Notes: generated from the letters alone by a model not told the origin. Shown: positions 36,236-48,059, numbered from the stretch's first letter. The stretch: 64,000 nucleotides of DNA from Argentina anserina (GCF_933775445.1 NC_065875.1:8507001-8571000), one strand, 5' to 3'. Translations and numbers: made by a program.

Positions 36236-37518
36236 ACTGATCTCAAGGAGGAGAACCTTTACATAGCACACCGATCTCATTATACAGTACATCCAGGGAG
36301 CACCAAGATGTACAAGGACCTTTGTAGGCAATTCTGGTGGAACGGGATGAAGAAAGACGTGGCAGAATTCGTATCAAAGTGTCTTACTTGTCAGCAAGTG
36401 AAGGTAGAACATCAACGACCTGCTGGCATGTTGAAGCCATTGACTATTCCTCTTTGGAAGTGGGAACATATCTCTATGGATTTTGTGACTGGACTTCTTA
36501 AGTCCAAGAAAGGTCACGATGCTATATGGGTGATTGTCAATCAATTGACGAAGTCGGCACATTTTCTTTCAGTAACAATGAAGTACTCAGTGGATGTGCT
36601 AGGGAAACTATATGTGGAGAGATAGTGAGACTTCATTGAGCACCTGTTTCTATTGTTTCTGACCGAGATGAACGTTTCACTTCTAAGTTCAGGGGTGGTT
36701 TACAAAAGGCTATGGGTACTACCTTGGATATGAGTACTGCATTTCATCCTCAATCTGATGGACAGACAGAAAGGGTGAATCAAGTGATGGAGGACATGTT
36801 GAGAGCTTGTATGCTTGATTTTAAAGGAAGTTTGGAGGACCACTTGAGGTTGATTGAGTTTTCCTACAACAATAGTTACTATTCTAGCATCGGAATGTCA
36901 CCTTATGAAGCCCTTTATGGTAGACCATGTAGATCACCTATCTGTTAGGCCGAAGTTGGTGATGTGGCACTAATGGGCCCTGAGGTGGTTCAAGAAACCT
37001 CAGAGAAGATTTCGATTATTCGAGATAGGATCCGAACAGCACATAGTAGACATAAGAGCTAGGCAGACTTAAAGATGAGACATTTCGAGTTTGAGATCGG
37101 CGACCACGTGTTCTTAAAAGTCTCTCCTATGAAGGGCGTCGTGAGATTTGACAAGAAATGAAAGTTAACCCCGAGGTATGTTGGGCCCTTTGAGATTCTT
37201 GAGAAGGTAGGAGAATTGGCCTATCGACTAACTTTACCTACTAGCATGTCGGGCATTCACAACGTCTTCCACATTTCAATGTTGAGGAAGTATGTACCAG
37301 ATGAGTCGCATGTGATTGATCACAGCTCCATAGAGGTGAGGAAAAATGTCACCTTTGTTATTGAGCCGGTTCGTATTTTGGATAGATCCACAAAGAAGCT
37401 TCGTAGGAAGGAGGTAGAGTTAGTTAAGGTGTTGTGGAGTCACCATGATGAGGGTGATGCCTCTTGGGAACTGGAGTCGGATATGAAGACAAGATATCCG
37501 CAGTTGTTTGTTGAGTAG
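36236..37518 (+). pseudogene. Integrase and chromodomain-like tail of the chromovirus
   Basis: HPGSTKMYKDLCRQFWWNGM and CLTCQQVK form the zinc-binding H2C2 region. The core shows SMDFVTGLL, a DRDERF remnant, and HPQSDGQTERVNQVMEDML. SLEDHLRLIEFSYNNSYYSS and YGRPCRSP follow. The last frame (37216-37518) carries HNVFHISMLRKYVPD and a chromodomain-like VKVLWSHHDEGDASWELESD, the targeting domain of chromoviruses. Stops at 36623, 36946 and 37062 inactivate it. Confidence 0.88.
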
Positions 37519-37884
37519 AATACTCGAATTTCGGGATGAAATTTCTTTTAAGAGGGGTAGAATGTAATACCTCGATTTTTTCGAGTTTGTGTTGTGAAAC
37601 TTCTTGTAATTCATTTAACTTGAGAATGGAATAAATCGCATTCTTTTCTTTTTCTCGTCGATGTCAAACGAAACAAAAAACTGACTTCGGAGGTTTAAAT
37701 TAAAAACGTTACATTTCCGAGTTATGGGAGTTAACTTTTACTCCGTCGCTTGCCTCCGAAAATTTCCTTCACAAAAGTTGTAGAGCTTATCGTATACGGG
37801 TTCATGGACATGTCATGCACCTTAATCGGACATTGTATGTGGAAGTTATCATCGATGGAAGTTCGTTTTTGATTTTGGAAAATG

Positions 37885-37893
37885 TATAAAAGG
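37885..37893 (+). promoter_or_regulatory. TATA box in the chromovirus 3' LTR
   Basis: TATAAAAGG sits about 320 bp into the LTR and is followed by a CT-rich stretch. The equivalent sequence is deleted from the 5' LTR. Confidence 0.6.
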
Positions 37894-39689
37894 TGTTTTT
37901 AGGAAACTAGGGTTTCCTTAACCAGAAACCCTCTCTCTTTCTTTCCCCCCACAACCTTCCCTCTCTCTCTCGACCTCGACCCCTCCTCTCTCAAATCGCC
38001 TCCGACTACCGTGGCCATCACCGCCGGCTCCAAAGGCACCACACGGCTTGCAGCACCAATCCAGGGACTCGACACGTCTCCTTGTTCCGCCGTGAACCTC
38101 AAACGACAATCCAAAGATCCTGCAACTTCCACAGCATCCCAAGCTCTTCGCCGGCGAAACCAGAGCATGGGGGCTAGCTTCTCGTCGCCGATCCTCAATA
38201 CGGGTGCCATTTGCAAGCGGGTTAGAGCTCGATTCGATCGCCACCACACCCCTGCACCAATTCAACCACCACTTAGGTTCAAGCTTCTCTAGCGACTTCC
38301 CGGCAGTTCTAAGGTTCAAAATAGGTATGGAGATGCTTTAAATCGATTGATATGCATGAGTGTGTGAAGTTGTGGCAATTTGTGGAGAATTGGAGGAGGG
38401 AGAGTACGTACCGCCGCCTAGGGCAGCGCGTGAGGGAGAGTGAGAGGGGCAAGAGACGGCATTAGGCCGTGAATGGGTGGAGGAGAAGAAAAGAGAGAGT
38501 TTATGGCGGCGGTGGGCAAGCCACGCGCGCCAGTTTGGGCGGCGCGTGAGCTCCACGCGTTGCTATTGTGGGTGGCGCGTAAATGCCACGCGCGGCTGCC
38601 GGAGGGTAGCGCGTGAACAGTGATTTCCGAACAGTAATTTTTTGTAAAAAGTAATATATGTACAGTAAATGTAAAAAGTAATTTTTTACAGTAAAAAAAT
38701 AAAAGTAATTTACTTACAGTAATTATAAAAGTAATTTTCTGAATAGTAAATCGGTGATTAGTATTTACTCGAACGGTAATTACAATGAAACAGTACATTG
38801 GTGTACATGAATACATAAACAGTATGTACATGTACAGTAATACATGAACTGTACTTACATGAACAATAATTACGTAAAACCCGTAAATTGCTTAACAGTA
38901 AACAGTAGTACTGATTCGGCATTTGAGGTTTTACGTAACGTTTCTAAGTACTTTTTATACAACTAGGTGATCGACAAAACAAGTGAAGGATTTGCTTTCG
39001 GTATTGTGGAAATTACGGTCAGGAAAATAAGGTGAGTAAATCTCACTATAACGAGTCTACCATTGGTGGTGATTCATAATTACGCTTTATTTTAAAAGAC
39101 CGAACTATGATATGTATGTGACACAGTGGGTTGTGTATGTGTATAAATGGTAAACAACGATACATATATTTGGGTTGCTATATTATATACTATCATATTC
39201 TTATTTCCAAATGAGTTTATTTATAGAACTAATTTTTATTTTATTTGAGCTGAGTCGCTTAGTTTTTGTACAATAACATGTGAGGATTGTATTGTACGTG
39301 GTTTTAACTCAAGTCATGTTAAAACGTTATTTTTGTCTTTGGACGTGTTGGAATATCAGAACCTAGCCTTGGCCGGGTGACAGTTACGATTCAGTTAGAG
39401 CTCTAGTCTGTCTGCCGGTGTACTGCATGAGGGGTAACAGATGCGTTACCTAGGTCTCATGAGTACCCATATTTTTGTGATATTGGGTAACAGATGGGTC
39501 GCCCAATGTCTGACGGCGTACTGCATGAGGGGTAACAGATGACTACCTGGGTCTCATGAGTACCCGTATTATAAATGTATTTGGGTAAACATATGGGTTT
39601 GCCCAATTTCTCATGAGCACTTATCTTTTCCAATTTCTCATGAGCACTTATATTTTCAGATATTATTAGACATCCAAATGGGCCGTCCT

Positions 39690-41776
39690 TGATAAAAGCA
39701 TTTTGTGCTACGTTCTTAATATATTTTTACCTCCATTTTTTCTTTAGTTAGCCCTTATTGTTGTCATATCGAGGCATTGAGTCATAATAGGAGTCTTGGA
39801 CGGTATGAGATGTGTGTTTGTGCTTAAACGAGTTAAAAACGAAGATTTGGTCTAGAGTCCTAGTTTGAGTAGGAATCCTTATAGGACTAGGAAACCTAGT
39901 GGGATTAGGAGTCTTCATCTTTCTACGTTTTAGTCATATTGGCGATATCTTGAGAGTTCTGTTTGCACTTGAATCCTTATTAGACTAGGAAACGTACCAT
40001 TTGGGAGAGTTCTACTTGAACTCAAACTCTTTTTAAGAAACTTTCCTAAATGAACTTTTTGGTTCTAGTAACTTACTTGTTCTAGTAAGTTTCTTTTTTG
40101 CAAATTAGAAACTTTCATAATCTAGCTGAGCTCATCTATTACATGTTTCTTTTTAAGACAACAAATGTCGTGATTAAGACATGATTTTCGAAATACATTA
40201 TCTCTTATTTATGTTTTCCTTTTCTTATTTTCAAATTTGAGAGATAATTGCAAGGAATAAAGAAGACCAATGTCGTGCAAGACCCTTGAGGATTTGTAAG
40301 AGTCCAAGCCGTGAAAAAGGAGACTTGGTGGGATAAGGCATGAAAAAGCTTGTGAAAGAAGCTAGACGAAATCAAGGAGGTTGTGCACTACATGGAGAGC
40401 TAACTCACGGATTGAGAAGTAAAGATAAACAAGGAGTTGTCGTCCATATCCAAGGAGAAGAAGGAGATATCGTGCCTACCATTCAGCAAAGGATAAGGAC
40501 TCTTTGCCGTGTCAATTAAATCAGATTTCCAAGGCATTTCAACCGTGTATACTTGAGAGAAAGGAGGAGATAAGAGCTGAATTAATCCAAAGAACTAGGA
40601 GAGCCATTCGATTCCATCATGGCAGCAAGATCACAGCCGTACATACATGGACCAAGCAGCCAATATGCCGTGCAGCTCTCCCTCCTCCTTCCTCTATATA
40701 TAGCATGGCATTCCTTCACAATTTTCATCACCATTCTCTCACAAAGCTAGGCCGAACCTCTGCCAAAATACATCCAAAAATTTCAAGCCACAACCTTCAT
40801 TCATCACCACCATAGCCGTGCTACCCTTCCTCCTCTCCATAATCGAATTCATCATTGCCGAATCCTTCAAGGTTTCTAATGTGTAATTCATCCATTGCTT
40901 ATAATTTTTCTTTTGGTTTTCTGAAATTTTCGAATTCATTGAATGAAGTATTGGATTTTATTTTAAGTTTTATATATGAAGAACATATTTTCAGACTTAT
41001 TTGGTTTTATGTTTTGATTGTATGAACTATTTATCATATGTGTATGTCGTGTATAATAGTTAAGGGAAGTAGGATTTTTGAATTAATTTAGGTTTTACTT
41101 CAATTAATTCCATGAACTTGTGCATCTAAATCAATGTTTGAGGAAACCAAGGCCATGGTTCTCCTAAGGTTGCAATTTCATTCACCAAAGTGTTCTTTAA
41201 TTGTGTATGCGCTTCGTGTTTCAATTATTGATACTTGTATAGGGTTATGATAGTTCTAGGAATTTGCATGCTTAATCAAGATGAGTGACGCCATGCTTGC
41301 TTACATGTCTCCAATTCGACTTATTGTGCTTATGTGCTACTTTGTTGTTTAACTAGTACGCTTCGTTATGTTAAACTCTTTTTAGCATATGTTTAGGATT
41401 GAACGCTTCGTTGATTCTAAATAATTAAGAAGTCTTAACGATTAGATGAACCGCTTCGGCTCTAATTAGAATTAGAATTGAAATGGACTAAAAGGTAATT
41501 GAAATATTTGCTGCATATATGTTGTTCTATGCGTGTCATACATGTTTCTTGAGTAGAATTCGTGTTTTGGTTATGTGATGAGTGGTAGATCAATTGTATA
41601 TAAGTAATTTAGGGTTTATTTTAAGTAGTAATTTTAGAATCCAAATCAAATCCCCTAATAATATGATAAGTTTTGAGGCCCTTTTGATTCCCCGGACTGA
41701 ACGATCCTTGCTTATTCTATAATAACGATGATGTTTTTCAGGGTATCTTAGAGACGTTATAACCAACGATCTATCA
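39690..41776 (+). repeat. Solo LTR, Athila-like, nested in the chromovirus 3' LTR
   Basis: 2087 bp running TGATAAAAGCATTTTGTG to CGATCTATCA. Its start resembles the LTR start of the Athila element at 26910-30922 (TGATAGGAGC...ACGTTCTTAAT). The 5' LTR of the host element keeps the empty site ATCCT (32496-32500). The flanks here read GTCCT and ATCAT, each one change from it, so a degraded 5-bp duplication fits. No internal region is present, as expected after LTR-LTR recombination. Confidence 0.75.
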
Positions 41777-42220
41777 ATCATGTGACTTATGAGTACATGT
41801 ATAATTAAATATTTTTAGTATTTTTCTCTTGTATTACTATGCGTGTTATATTGTTGTTTTACTCATACGAGCTACAAATCTTACCAGGTTTGTGTTTATA
41901 ATCCCGGTGCACCTATTCGATGGTGTAGGAGATAGTTCTACAGGTGTGGATTAGCTGAATTAAAGGTCTACTCTGAAGATTTCAAAATTTCATTATTTCT
42001 ATTTGTGGTGAGGATTGAGAGAATTTTACATTTCCATTTGTTATAATGCTTGAATTATAAATTGGTTTTATAATAATCAAATCGACTGAGATGTACTATG
42101 AACTCAATTACGATACGCTGTAACTATAAGATGATTTCGATTTATTTGAGATTGTTTTAGAGGTTTTCATGGCTTCGAGTTTTGAGTTTAACACTTGAAT
42201 TTCGGGGTCGTGACATTGAC

Positions 42221-42372
42221 TAAGAAGAGACGTATTCTTCTGTTATGGACATCATTACATTCCTCTACCTCATTAGTCTGGTAGTGTCTGAAAGACTAAA
42301 ACATGCAGCTTATGGATGTAGTCACAACTTATCTCTATGGAAATCTTGACGCATAGAGAGAGAGAGAGAGAG

Positions 42373-42408
<36 letters not shown>

Positions 42409-43765
42409 GAAAGCTCCAAGGGACTACCTTTACCTCCATCAAGTGCCTCCAAACCACGGAGTACTCATACAGTCAGATTATGTCGTTTGTTGTACGGGTT
42501 GAAGCAATCCGGAAGAATGTGGTACAATCGGTTGCACAAATACTTAAAAGAGAGAGGTATAAGAATAATGAGCTATGCCTATGCGTGTTCATATGAAAGA
42601 CAAATTCTGGATTCGTCATTGTTGATGACATGAATATAATTGGTACTCTTGATGAGATGGAAGAGACCGTGTCTCATTTAAAGTCGGAATTTGAGATGAA
42701 TGACCTAGGGAGAACGAAATTATGTCTCAGCCTTAAGCTTGTGCATACAGCCAACGACATCTTAGTTCACTAGTCGAATTACACGCAGAAAATGTTTCAA
42801 CGTTTCAATATGGATCTATGCAGTCCATTGTCTACTCCCATGGTCGTCTGAAGTATAGATATCAAAAATGATCCATTCCGTCTTAAAAAGGATGATGAAG
42901 AATTTCTTGGTCCTGAAGTTCCATACCTTAGTGCAATTGGGGCACTATTGTATCCTGCTCAATGCACTAAACGGGACATATGTCTCGCAGTGAACTTATT
43001 AGCTAGATTTAGCTCCGCGCCTACGCTACGTTTTTGAAATGGTATCAAGTATTTGTTTCGACACTTGAAAGGTTCCCTTGACATGTGATTGTTGTATCCC
43101 TGCAATAGAGAGAACACCATGGTCGTGCCACCTCACACCGGCACCACAGGTATCCCCGAAAGTACCACCGTATGCGGTAGAGCCGCCGCAAGCAACCATG
43201 GCGTGTCAAGAGCAGTATTCGGTCCCGACTTGCTCTTTCTCCCGATGCAAAGACTCCAAACAACTTGTTAGTTGGTTATGCTGACGCAGTGTACCTCTCT
43301 GACTCTCACAAGGCTCGTTCTCAAACTGGTTATGTGTTTACCATTGGGAATACGACGATATCTTGGAGATCCACGAAGCAATCTCTTGTTGCTAGTTTTT
43401 CAAAACACACGGTGATCATTGCTCTTCATGAAGCAGTTAAAGAATGTATTTGGCTACGGTCACTTGTTCATCATATTCGTGATTCTTGTGGATTAGTCTC
43501 TACAACTGATCAACCTACGTGCATTTATGAAAATAATGTTGCTTGCATAGAGCAGACTAAGTTAGGTTTCATCAAGGGAGACAACACCAAGCATATTTCG
43601 CCCAAGTTCTTCTACAATGTTCAACAACAGAAGTTCTTGAATGTTCAGATCAATTAAGTGAGTTCAGAATCCAATGTTGCAGATTTGTTCACTAAGTCTT
43701 TGCCTAAATCTACTTTTGTCAAACATGTGAAGAGCATTGGCATGCGTCGTTTATCAGAACTTTAG
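42221..43765 (+). pseudogene. pol C-terminal part of copia copy A (RT end and RNase H)
   Basis: The RT resumes after the TTGAC duplication. KGLPLPPSSASKPRS, LLYGLKQSGRMWYNRLHKYL and EFEMNDLGRTKLCLSL are clear; the YVDD box region is deleted or shifted (near 42615). RNase H reads LVGYADAVYLSDSHKARSQT, ISWRSTKQSLVAS and ADLFTKSLPKSTF. A GA/TA microsatellite and multiple stops break it. One codon (43553-43555, CAG) that is TAG in copy B is intact here. Confidence 0.87.
42355..42407. repeat. (AG)n(AT)n microsatellite inside copia RT
   Basis: About 11 AG then about 15 AT units stand where copy B has GCAGAGATATACATG. The repeat grew from the short GAGATATA of the RT coding sequence. Confidence 0.9.
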
Positions 43766-43950
43766 AATTTGGTAGATTTCATAGGGAGTCTACATCACAT
43801 GTTAAGATCTTTAAGTAGTCGGTACATTGTGCTTTTTTTCCCTTCGATCAAGCTTTTGTTTTACCCAAGAGGTTTTTGTTTTGTTTGTCAAGATTTTTAC
43901 CGAGGCAACGTTATGTGCCATGCAACCTAGGCATGCGATACAATGAGGAG

Positions 43951-44134
43951 TGTTCCAGGAGAATTACGATTCTATCCTTATGTGTGTCTTAGCATTGTTA
44001 GGTTTCTTATTAGAGATAAATTAACATCTCTGTAAAAGATTAAGACTCCGAATCCTACGGGATTGTGGTTTTGTAATGCCTATATATAGACCCATATTTC
44101 ATTCAATAAAGATACAATTACTTCATCCTGCATA
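43951..44134 (+). repeat. 3' LTR of copia copy A
   Basis: 184 bp, TGTTCCAGG to CCTGCATA, followed by the AAGCT duplication. It contains a TATA-like CCTATATATAGA near 44081. Confidence 0.88.
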
Positions 44135-44361
44135 AAAGCTTAATTAATAACAAACGAGCCGACCTTTCCACAAGTCCGGGCTAGGTCGAACGAGTCGAAT
44201 ATTTATTATTTAAACTCGGCTCATTTTCAAGGTCAGGCTTAATATTGAGCTCAAACTCGGCTCATTTAACTTTACGATCTCGAGCCGAACGAGCTAAAAG
44301 TGAGCCAAACACGAATCGAACACAAGCGGCTCGAGAGCCTACTTACAACTCTAAATACAAA

Positions 44362-45275
44362 ATACTCGGAAAACATGAGCAGGGCGGCTATAAGTATGAT
44401 TTAGTTTGACTTTGGCCTGTGGGACATAAAATATATAGAAGTTGAACGTCGTCGCTTGCTTGACGCCAAGCACTAAACGCCTAATTAAGAATGGAATAGA
44501 AATGAATTGACACGTACGTTCCATAACTGGAATGCGCTGCCCTGCTATGCCGTGGAACAAGTGCACATGTGCTCAAGATGCGTAAAACAAAAATATAAAC
44601 TCATTCAACTCTGCCATGATACTTGCCAAAAAAAATAAACTCCGACCCACATGATAGGAACTTCCACTTAAGAAACCAGTGCTTCTCTTGCCCATTCTAC
44701 ATTACCTAATTATTTTTCTCAACTGCAATCAACCACTCATTTCCTAAATTTTCCCGTACTCGACCAAACTGATGCAACACACCAACAACAAGCCTGTTAT
44801 TTCTCTGCAATATACGTCTGATGCACGTAAGGTCCGCACAGACATAATTATAATTATTACATCGTCAAAACTACGTTAAACAATAGAAAATACAGATATT
44901 GGGTTAAACCAAGTCGGAGACTTCGCCACGAAACCCGAAAATTGTATGAATGCATAACTCAAAGGCATCACACTGCTTAAATAAGACACCGGCAACAAGC
45001 CATGCAAAACAACTGAGCTGAATCATCATCTTTCTAAAACAATGTCATATAGAACAAGAGGCTGTGTATCACGAAATAGTAGCAGCTGAGAAACATAGAC
45101 ATAAGCTATACCATTTTAAAGCTGAAACCTAACCATCAACAATGATGAAAGACTTTACAAGAAATTTTAACACTGAAAAGGTCAATAGGACATAAGTTTC
45201 CATCAGTAATAAGAGAAAGTCCCCAACTACTCTTTACATCCAATCCAACTTACTACTGCTGCTTCGAATATTCAA
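44362..45275. other. Intergenic region and 3' UTR of the tetraspanin gene
   Basis: There is no coding. The part nearest 45275 should be the 3' UTR of the minus-strand gene. A candidate poly(A) signal was not fixed with confidence. Confidence 0.5.
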
Positions 45276-47368
45276 TCAGTGCTTGTAATATTGATTGTCC
45301 CTCCTGTTGTTCCTGAATGCGCAGCACCCAATAGAATACACGATGATGAGGAAGATAAGGAAGACAATGTTGACAACAGCCGTCTTCTTCCAGTTACTTT
45401 TCAGATTGTCGAGCAGTCCGGCCTTACATGACTGGCAGTTGAAGCACAGAACCTTTGGATCACTATCCCATACATTGCAGTCAGGATTGGCAGACACTGT
45501 AGTAGTATTCTTGGTCCAGACGGTGGGACTCACATAGGTAAAACCACATTCATCTGATGGCTTACAGCATCCGGACTGCAAAACAGTAAACAGTTTAGGA
45601 GACCTGGTCAGTCCAGCAAAGCGCAACACAAAACAACAGAAACACAGACCAACAATATTAATTGTGCAAAATTGAGTATTGACAGAAGTATATAGACTCC
45701 AGGTAAAGTGACAGGCAAAGTGAAAAAGTATAAATTGCATAGTATAAGCCAAAAGAACCAATTGACTAAAGGTACCAGGAACCTTTCGAGTTTTTCCCCT
45801 TTGGAAAGTTCAGAAATGGAATGATCCTTCACAAAAACGAGCATATAAAGTAGTACTTGCAATGACCAAATAGGAATTGCAATACCAAATGAATCAAGTA
45901 AAAAAGAAACTCCAAATGGCTATCATACACACATATATAAATACATGGTGTAAAAAGAGAAGTAGATAGGTCATCCCTAGGAGATTTGTTTGTAAAGGGT
46001 ATCGATGATCATATCCACTTCCCTAAAAATGTATGCCAACAGTAGAACAATGACTAGAAATAAAACCAAATGTAAAAGCTAAATGCATGAAACAATAGCA
46101 TTTGTACCATGTAAAATGCACAACAGCACTAACACGACATATACGAAGCCCAATAATTCACAAATCAAGCTCTTCAAGTCCCCGACAACAACAATATAGC
46201 AAGGGAGTAAAGCAAATGGATGTGCAAAGAAACAATGAATACCAAAAATCCAATCCATAAAGAAGAGATTGATTAGCAAGTACAGCAACAGAGCAAACCA
46301 CCAAATGACTAATACAAAACGACTTCCAGGTGAGAATTTACTCCACGAAAAAAAAAACATAAAGTCAAGTAACGCAACTTTTAACTGCAAGAAATAATTA
46401 GACTCTTAATATTAAAATTTCCATGTATAATGACTTAAAAAAGGAAGAACCACCAAACCTACTCAAAGTGAAACCCTACAAAAGTTGCAGATCAGAATCA
46501 AAATATAAAAAGAAAACACCCTTTTCAACCTTCAGCAGAAAAACTTGTGAATATGGCTTTTTTACCTTTTTCAAAGTCAAGTTCTATCCCACACAATATT
46601 ATACTGTAGCTTCAACTAGGGTCCAATCATTATTTTTGGAGTGAACCTTATTTCAAAATTTTAATTAGCAGCTTTTAATGAAACTACAATAAAAACAAAA
46701 ATACTCCTAATTAAAAAAATCACATCAATATGATAATAGCCGCAATTCAAATTTCATAATCAACGCCAGGTCTCGAACAACAAACACATCACATCAAAAA
46801 CATTCAGATCTCAAAATTAAATCAAAATTCAAAATCGAAATAGAGATCTGGAGAAGAATACTACCTGAAGAGAAGAGAGGTTCTCGACGTAGAACTGGGT
46901 GAGAGTATCATTGAGATACTTATCCTGGAAATCGGAGCAGACTTTGCTATCACTGAGGCAGCTCTTGATCTTGTCCCAGTTCTTGGTGCTGTTAACTCTC
47001 TTCTGAAGCCAGTGGGAGTAGTCGCCGAGCTTGTACTCCTTGTAGCCCTTGCCGGAGAGGGCGTTGCCGGCGCCTTTGTTGGTGATGGCGAAGGCGAAGA
47101 TGGTATAGGCGAAGAGGACGACGATGAGGAGGAACATGACGAGGAGGTAGACCCAGAGAAGCCAGGAGACGCGGAAACAGGCGCCGATGAAGCCGGCGAG
47201 GGAGACGAGCATGAGGAACACGCCGAGGATGATGACCGGCTTGTCCAAGAACTTCTCGCACTCGGTGCTGCCTTGCTTGCTCAGCCAGACGCCGGCGACG
47301 ACGATCGGGATGGAGAGGAGGAAGGTCAGGAGGTTCAGGGCCCCCACCAGGTTGTTGCTCAGCTTCAT
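45276..47368 (-). CDS. Tetraspanin, TET8/TET9-like, two exons
   Basis: Exon 1 is 47368-46865 (168 codons) and exon 2 is 45575-45276 (99 codons and TGA). The intron, 45576-46864, has GT-AG ends and phase 0, giving 267 residues, close to the ~270 usual for plant tetraspanins. Four hydrophobic helices lie at about residues 8-28, 45-65, 73-97 and 234-255. The large extracellular loop has the plant signature GCCKPSDECGF (from residue 170) and further cysteines (CFNCQSCK). The first ATG giving KLSNNLVGALN was chosen; the GTG two codons upstream is not a plant start. Tetraspanins organise membrane microdomains at the plasma membrane and on extracellular vesicles. No disruption is seen; this is the only gene here that looks functional. 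Confidence 0.95.
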
Positions 47369-47405
47369 TTTCACGCTGCAAAGGGAAATTGCGGTTTCTT
47401 GTTAC

Positions 47406-47424
47406 AGAGAGAGAGAGAGAGAGA
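47406..47424 (-). repeat. CT-rich 5' leader repeat of the tetraspanin gene
   Basis: (GA)n on the plus strand, so (CT)n in the transcript sense, about 40-55 bp upstream of the ATG. Pyrimidine repeats in this position are common in plant core promoters and leaders. Confidence 0.6.
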
Positions 47425-47454
47425 ATTGAGGTTGGTTTTAGGGAGAATTTGTTG

Positions 47455-47464
47455 TTTATATAGT
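47455..47464 (-). promoter_or_regulatory. TATA box of the tetraspanin gene
   Basis: On the minus strand CTATATAAAC lies about 90 bp upstream of the ATG, with the CT-rich leader about 30 bp downstream of it. Upstream promoter DNA ends at about 47688, where a copia LTR begins. Confidence 0.65.
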
Positions 47465-47687
47465 GGGGGTGGTGGGTGTGATAGTGTAATTTATGGAGGA
47501 TTTTAATTTTCTTTTTAATTCTCCGGAGACGAATTTTTTCAATTTTTTTGATTCCTGATAACGTCGACGGTTTTAGTCTACGAGGAATTAAGTCTCGCAA
47601 CGACTACTTGTTTAAAGAATTTATCTTTTTGAATGATTTGTTTCCTAATAACATTTAAGGAAAAGAATTTTTCTACAAAAAGTATAT

Positions 47688-47906
47688 TGTTCCCAGAGGA
47701 ACGAAATGAGAATAATAACAATTTAATAAAACAGAACGTCACTATTTATTGATTGATAATGAGGCATATATATAGGCATTACATAACCACAATCTCGTAG
47801 GATTCAGAGTCATAATCTATTACAGAGATGTGAATCTATCTTTAACAGGAAACCTAATCAGATTAAGACACACACATAAGGGTAGAATATTAATTCTCCC
47901 AGAACA
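47688..47906 (-). repeat. 3' LTR of copia copy C
   Basis: On the minus strand it runs TGTTCTGGGAG to GGGAACA, 219 bp, with CCTATATATATGCC as TATA-like sequence. It faces away from the tetraspanin gene's upstream side, being on the same strand as that gene. Confidence 0.88.
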
Positions 47907-48059
47907 CTTCCTTTTGTGTCGCATGCTTAAGTTGCATGGTGCACACATCGTTGCCTCGGTAAAAACCTTTTCAAGCAAAATAAAAATCTCATGGGTAAAA
48001 ACAAGAACTTGATCGAAGGGAAATAGACCACAACGCACCGTCTATATTTGATAGCATCA

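Larger units (their letters stand above)
31453..42215 (+). mobile_element. Ty3/gypsy chromovirus (Tekay-like) inserted in copia A RT
   Basis: The element has a 5' LTR (31453-32935), a primer site TTGGTATCAGA at about 32937, gag, protease, RT-RNase H, integrase with a chromodomain-like tail, a polypurine tract (37551-37562) and a 3' LTR (37563-42215). The target duplication TTGAC is present at 31448-31452 and 42216-42220. The 5' LTR has lost about 28 bp at its start and about 1 kb internally. The 3' LTR contains a 2.1-kb solo LTR of another family. All coding parts are broken. Confidence 0.92.
37563..42215 (+). repeat. 3' LTR of the chromovirus, enlarged by a nested solo LTR
   Basis: It opens TGTAATACCTCG and closes GGGGTCGTGACA. 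A TATAAAAGG box lies at 37885-37893, followed by a CT-rich leader. Without the solo LTR (39690-41776) and its duplicated 5 bp, it is about 2.56 kb. A 27-bp tandem duplication of CCAATTTCTCATGAGCACTTAT occurs at about 39602-39656. Open frames at 37900-38320 and 38340-38830 are chance frames in U5-like sequence. Confidence 0.88.
21192..44134 (+). mobile_element. Ty1/copia element copy A, old and disrupted by nested insertions
   Basis: LTRs at 21192-21366 and 43951-44134 start TGTTCCAGGAG. The 5-bp target duplication AAGCT is perfect (21187-21191 and 44135-44139). Internal parts are collinear with copy B (53094-60404): gag to 21971, pol 25282-26909, pol 30923-31447, pol 42221-43765. The gaps are filled by three other LTR elements. 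The two LTRs differ at many positions, so this insertion is old. The 3' LTR end is CATA rather than CATCA. Confidence 0.9.
20759..44353. mobile_element. hAT MITE split by a 23-kb nested LTR-element insertion
   Basis: The left end TAGAGGTGTAAATAAG (20759) and right end CTTACAACTCTA (to 44353) are inverted repeats. Both arms then run into GAGCCGAGC/GGCTCGAGCC-rich sequence, a common motif of plant hAT MITEs. Perfect 8-bp target duplications AATACAAA lie at 20751-20758 and 44354-44361. Removing the copia element at 21192-44134 and its AAGCT duplication leaves roughly 650 bp with no transposase, so the original element was non-autonomous. The two arms are 23 kb apart, yet both ends and the duplication are preserved. 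Confidence 0.85.

Noticed and set aside
37899..38319. Overlapping open frames suggesting a gene in the chromovirus 3' LTR
   Set aside because: They lie in the transcribed leader part of an LTR, occur on both strands, and resemble no family.
40504..40815. Short plus-strand frame
   Set aside because: It lies inside the solo LTR and has no codon structure or family resemblance.
47369..47374. Upstream GTG as tetraspanin start
   Set aside because: Plant genes start at ATG; the ATG at 47366-47368 gives the usual N-terminus.
47012..47506. Long acidic open frame on the plus strand opposite tetraspanin exon 1
   Set aside because: It mirrors the GC-rich third-codon pattern of the real exon on the other strand and has no family resemblance.
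46992..47600. 202-codon arginine/proline-rich frame on the minus strand
   Set aside because: It is another reading frame of tetraspanin exon 1, extended into the leader.
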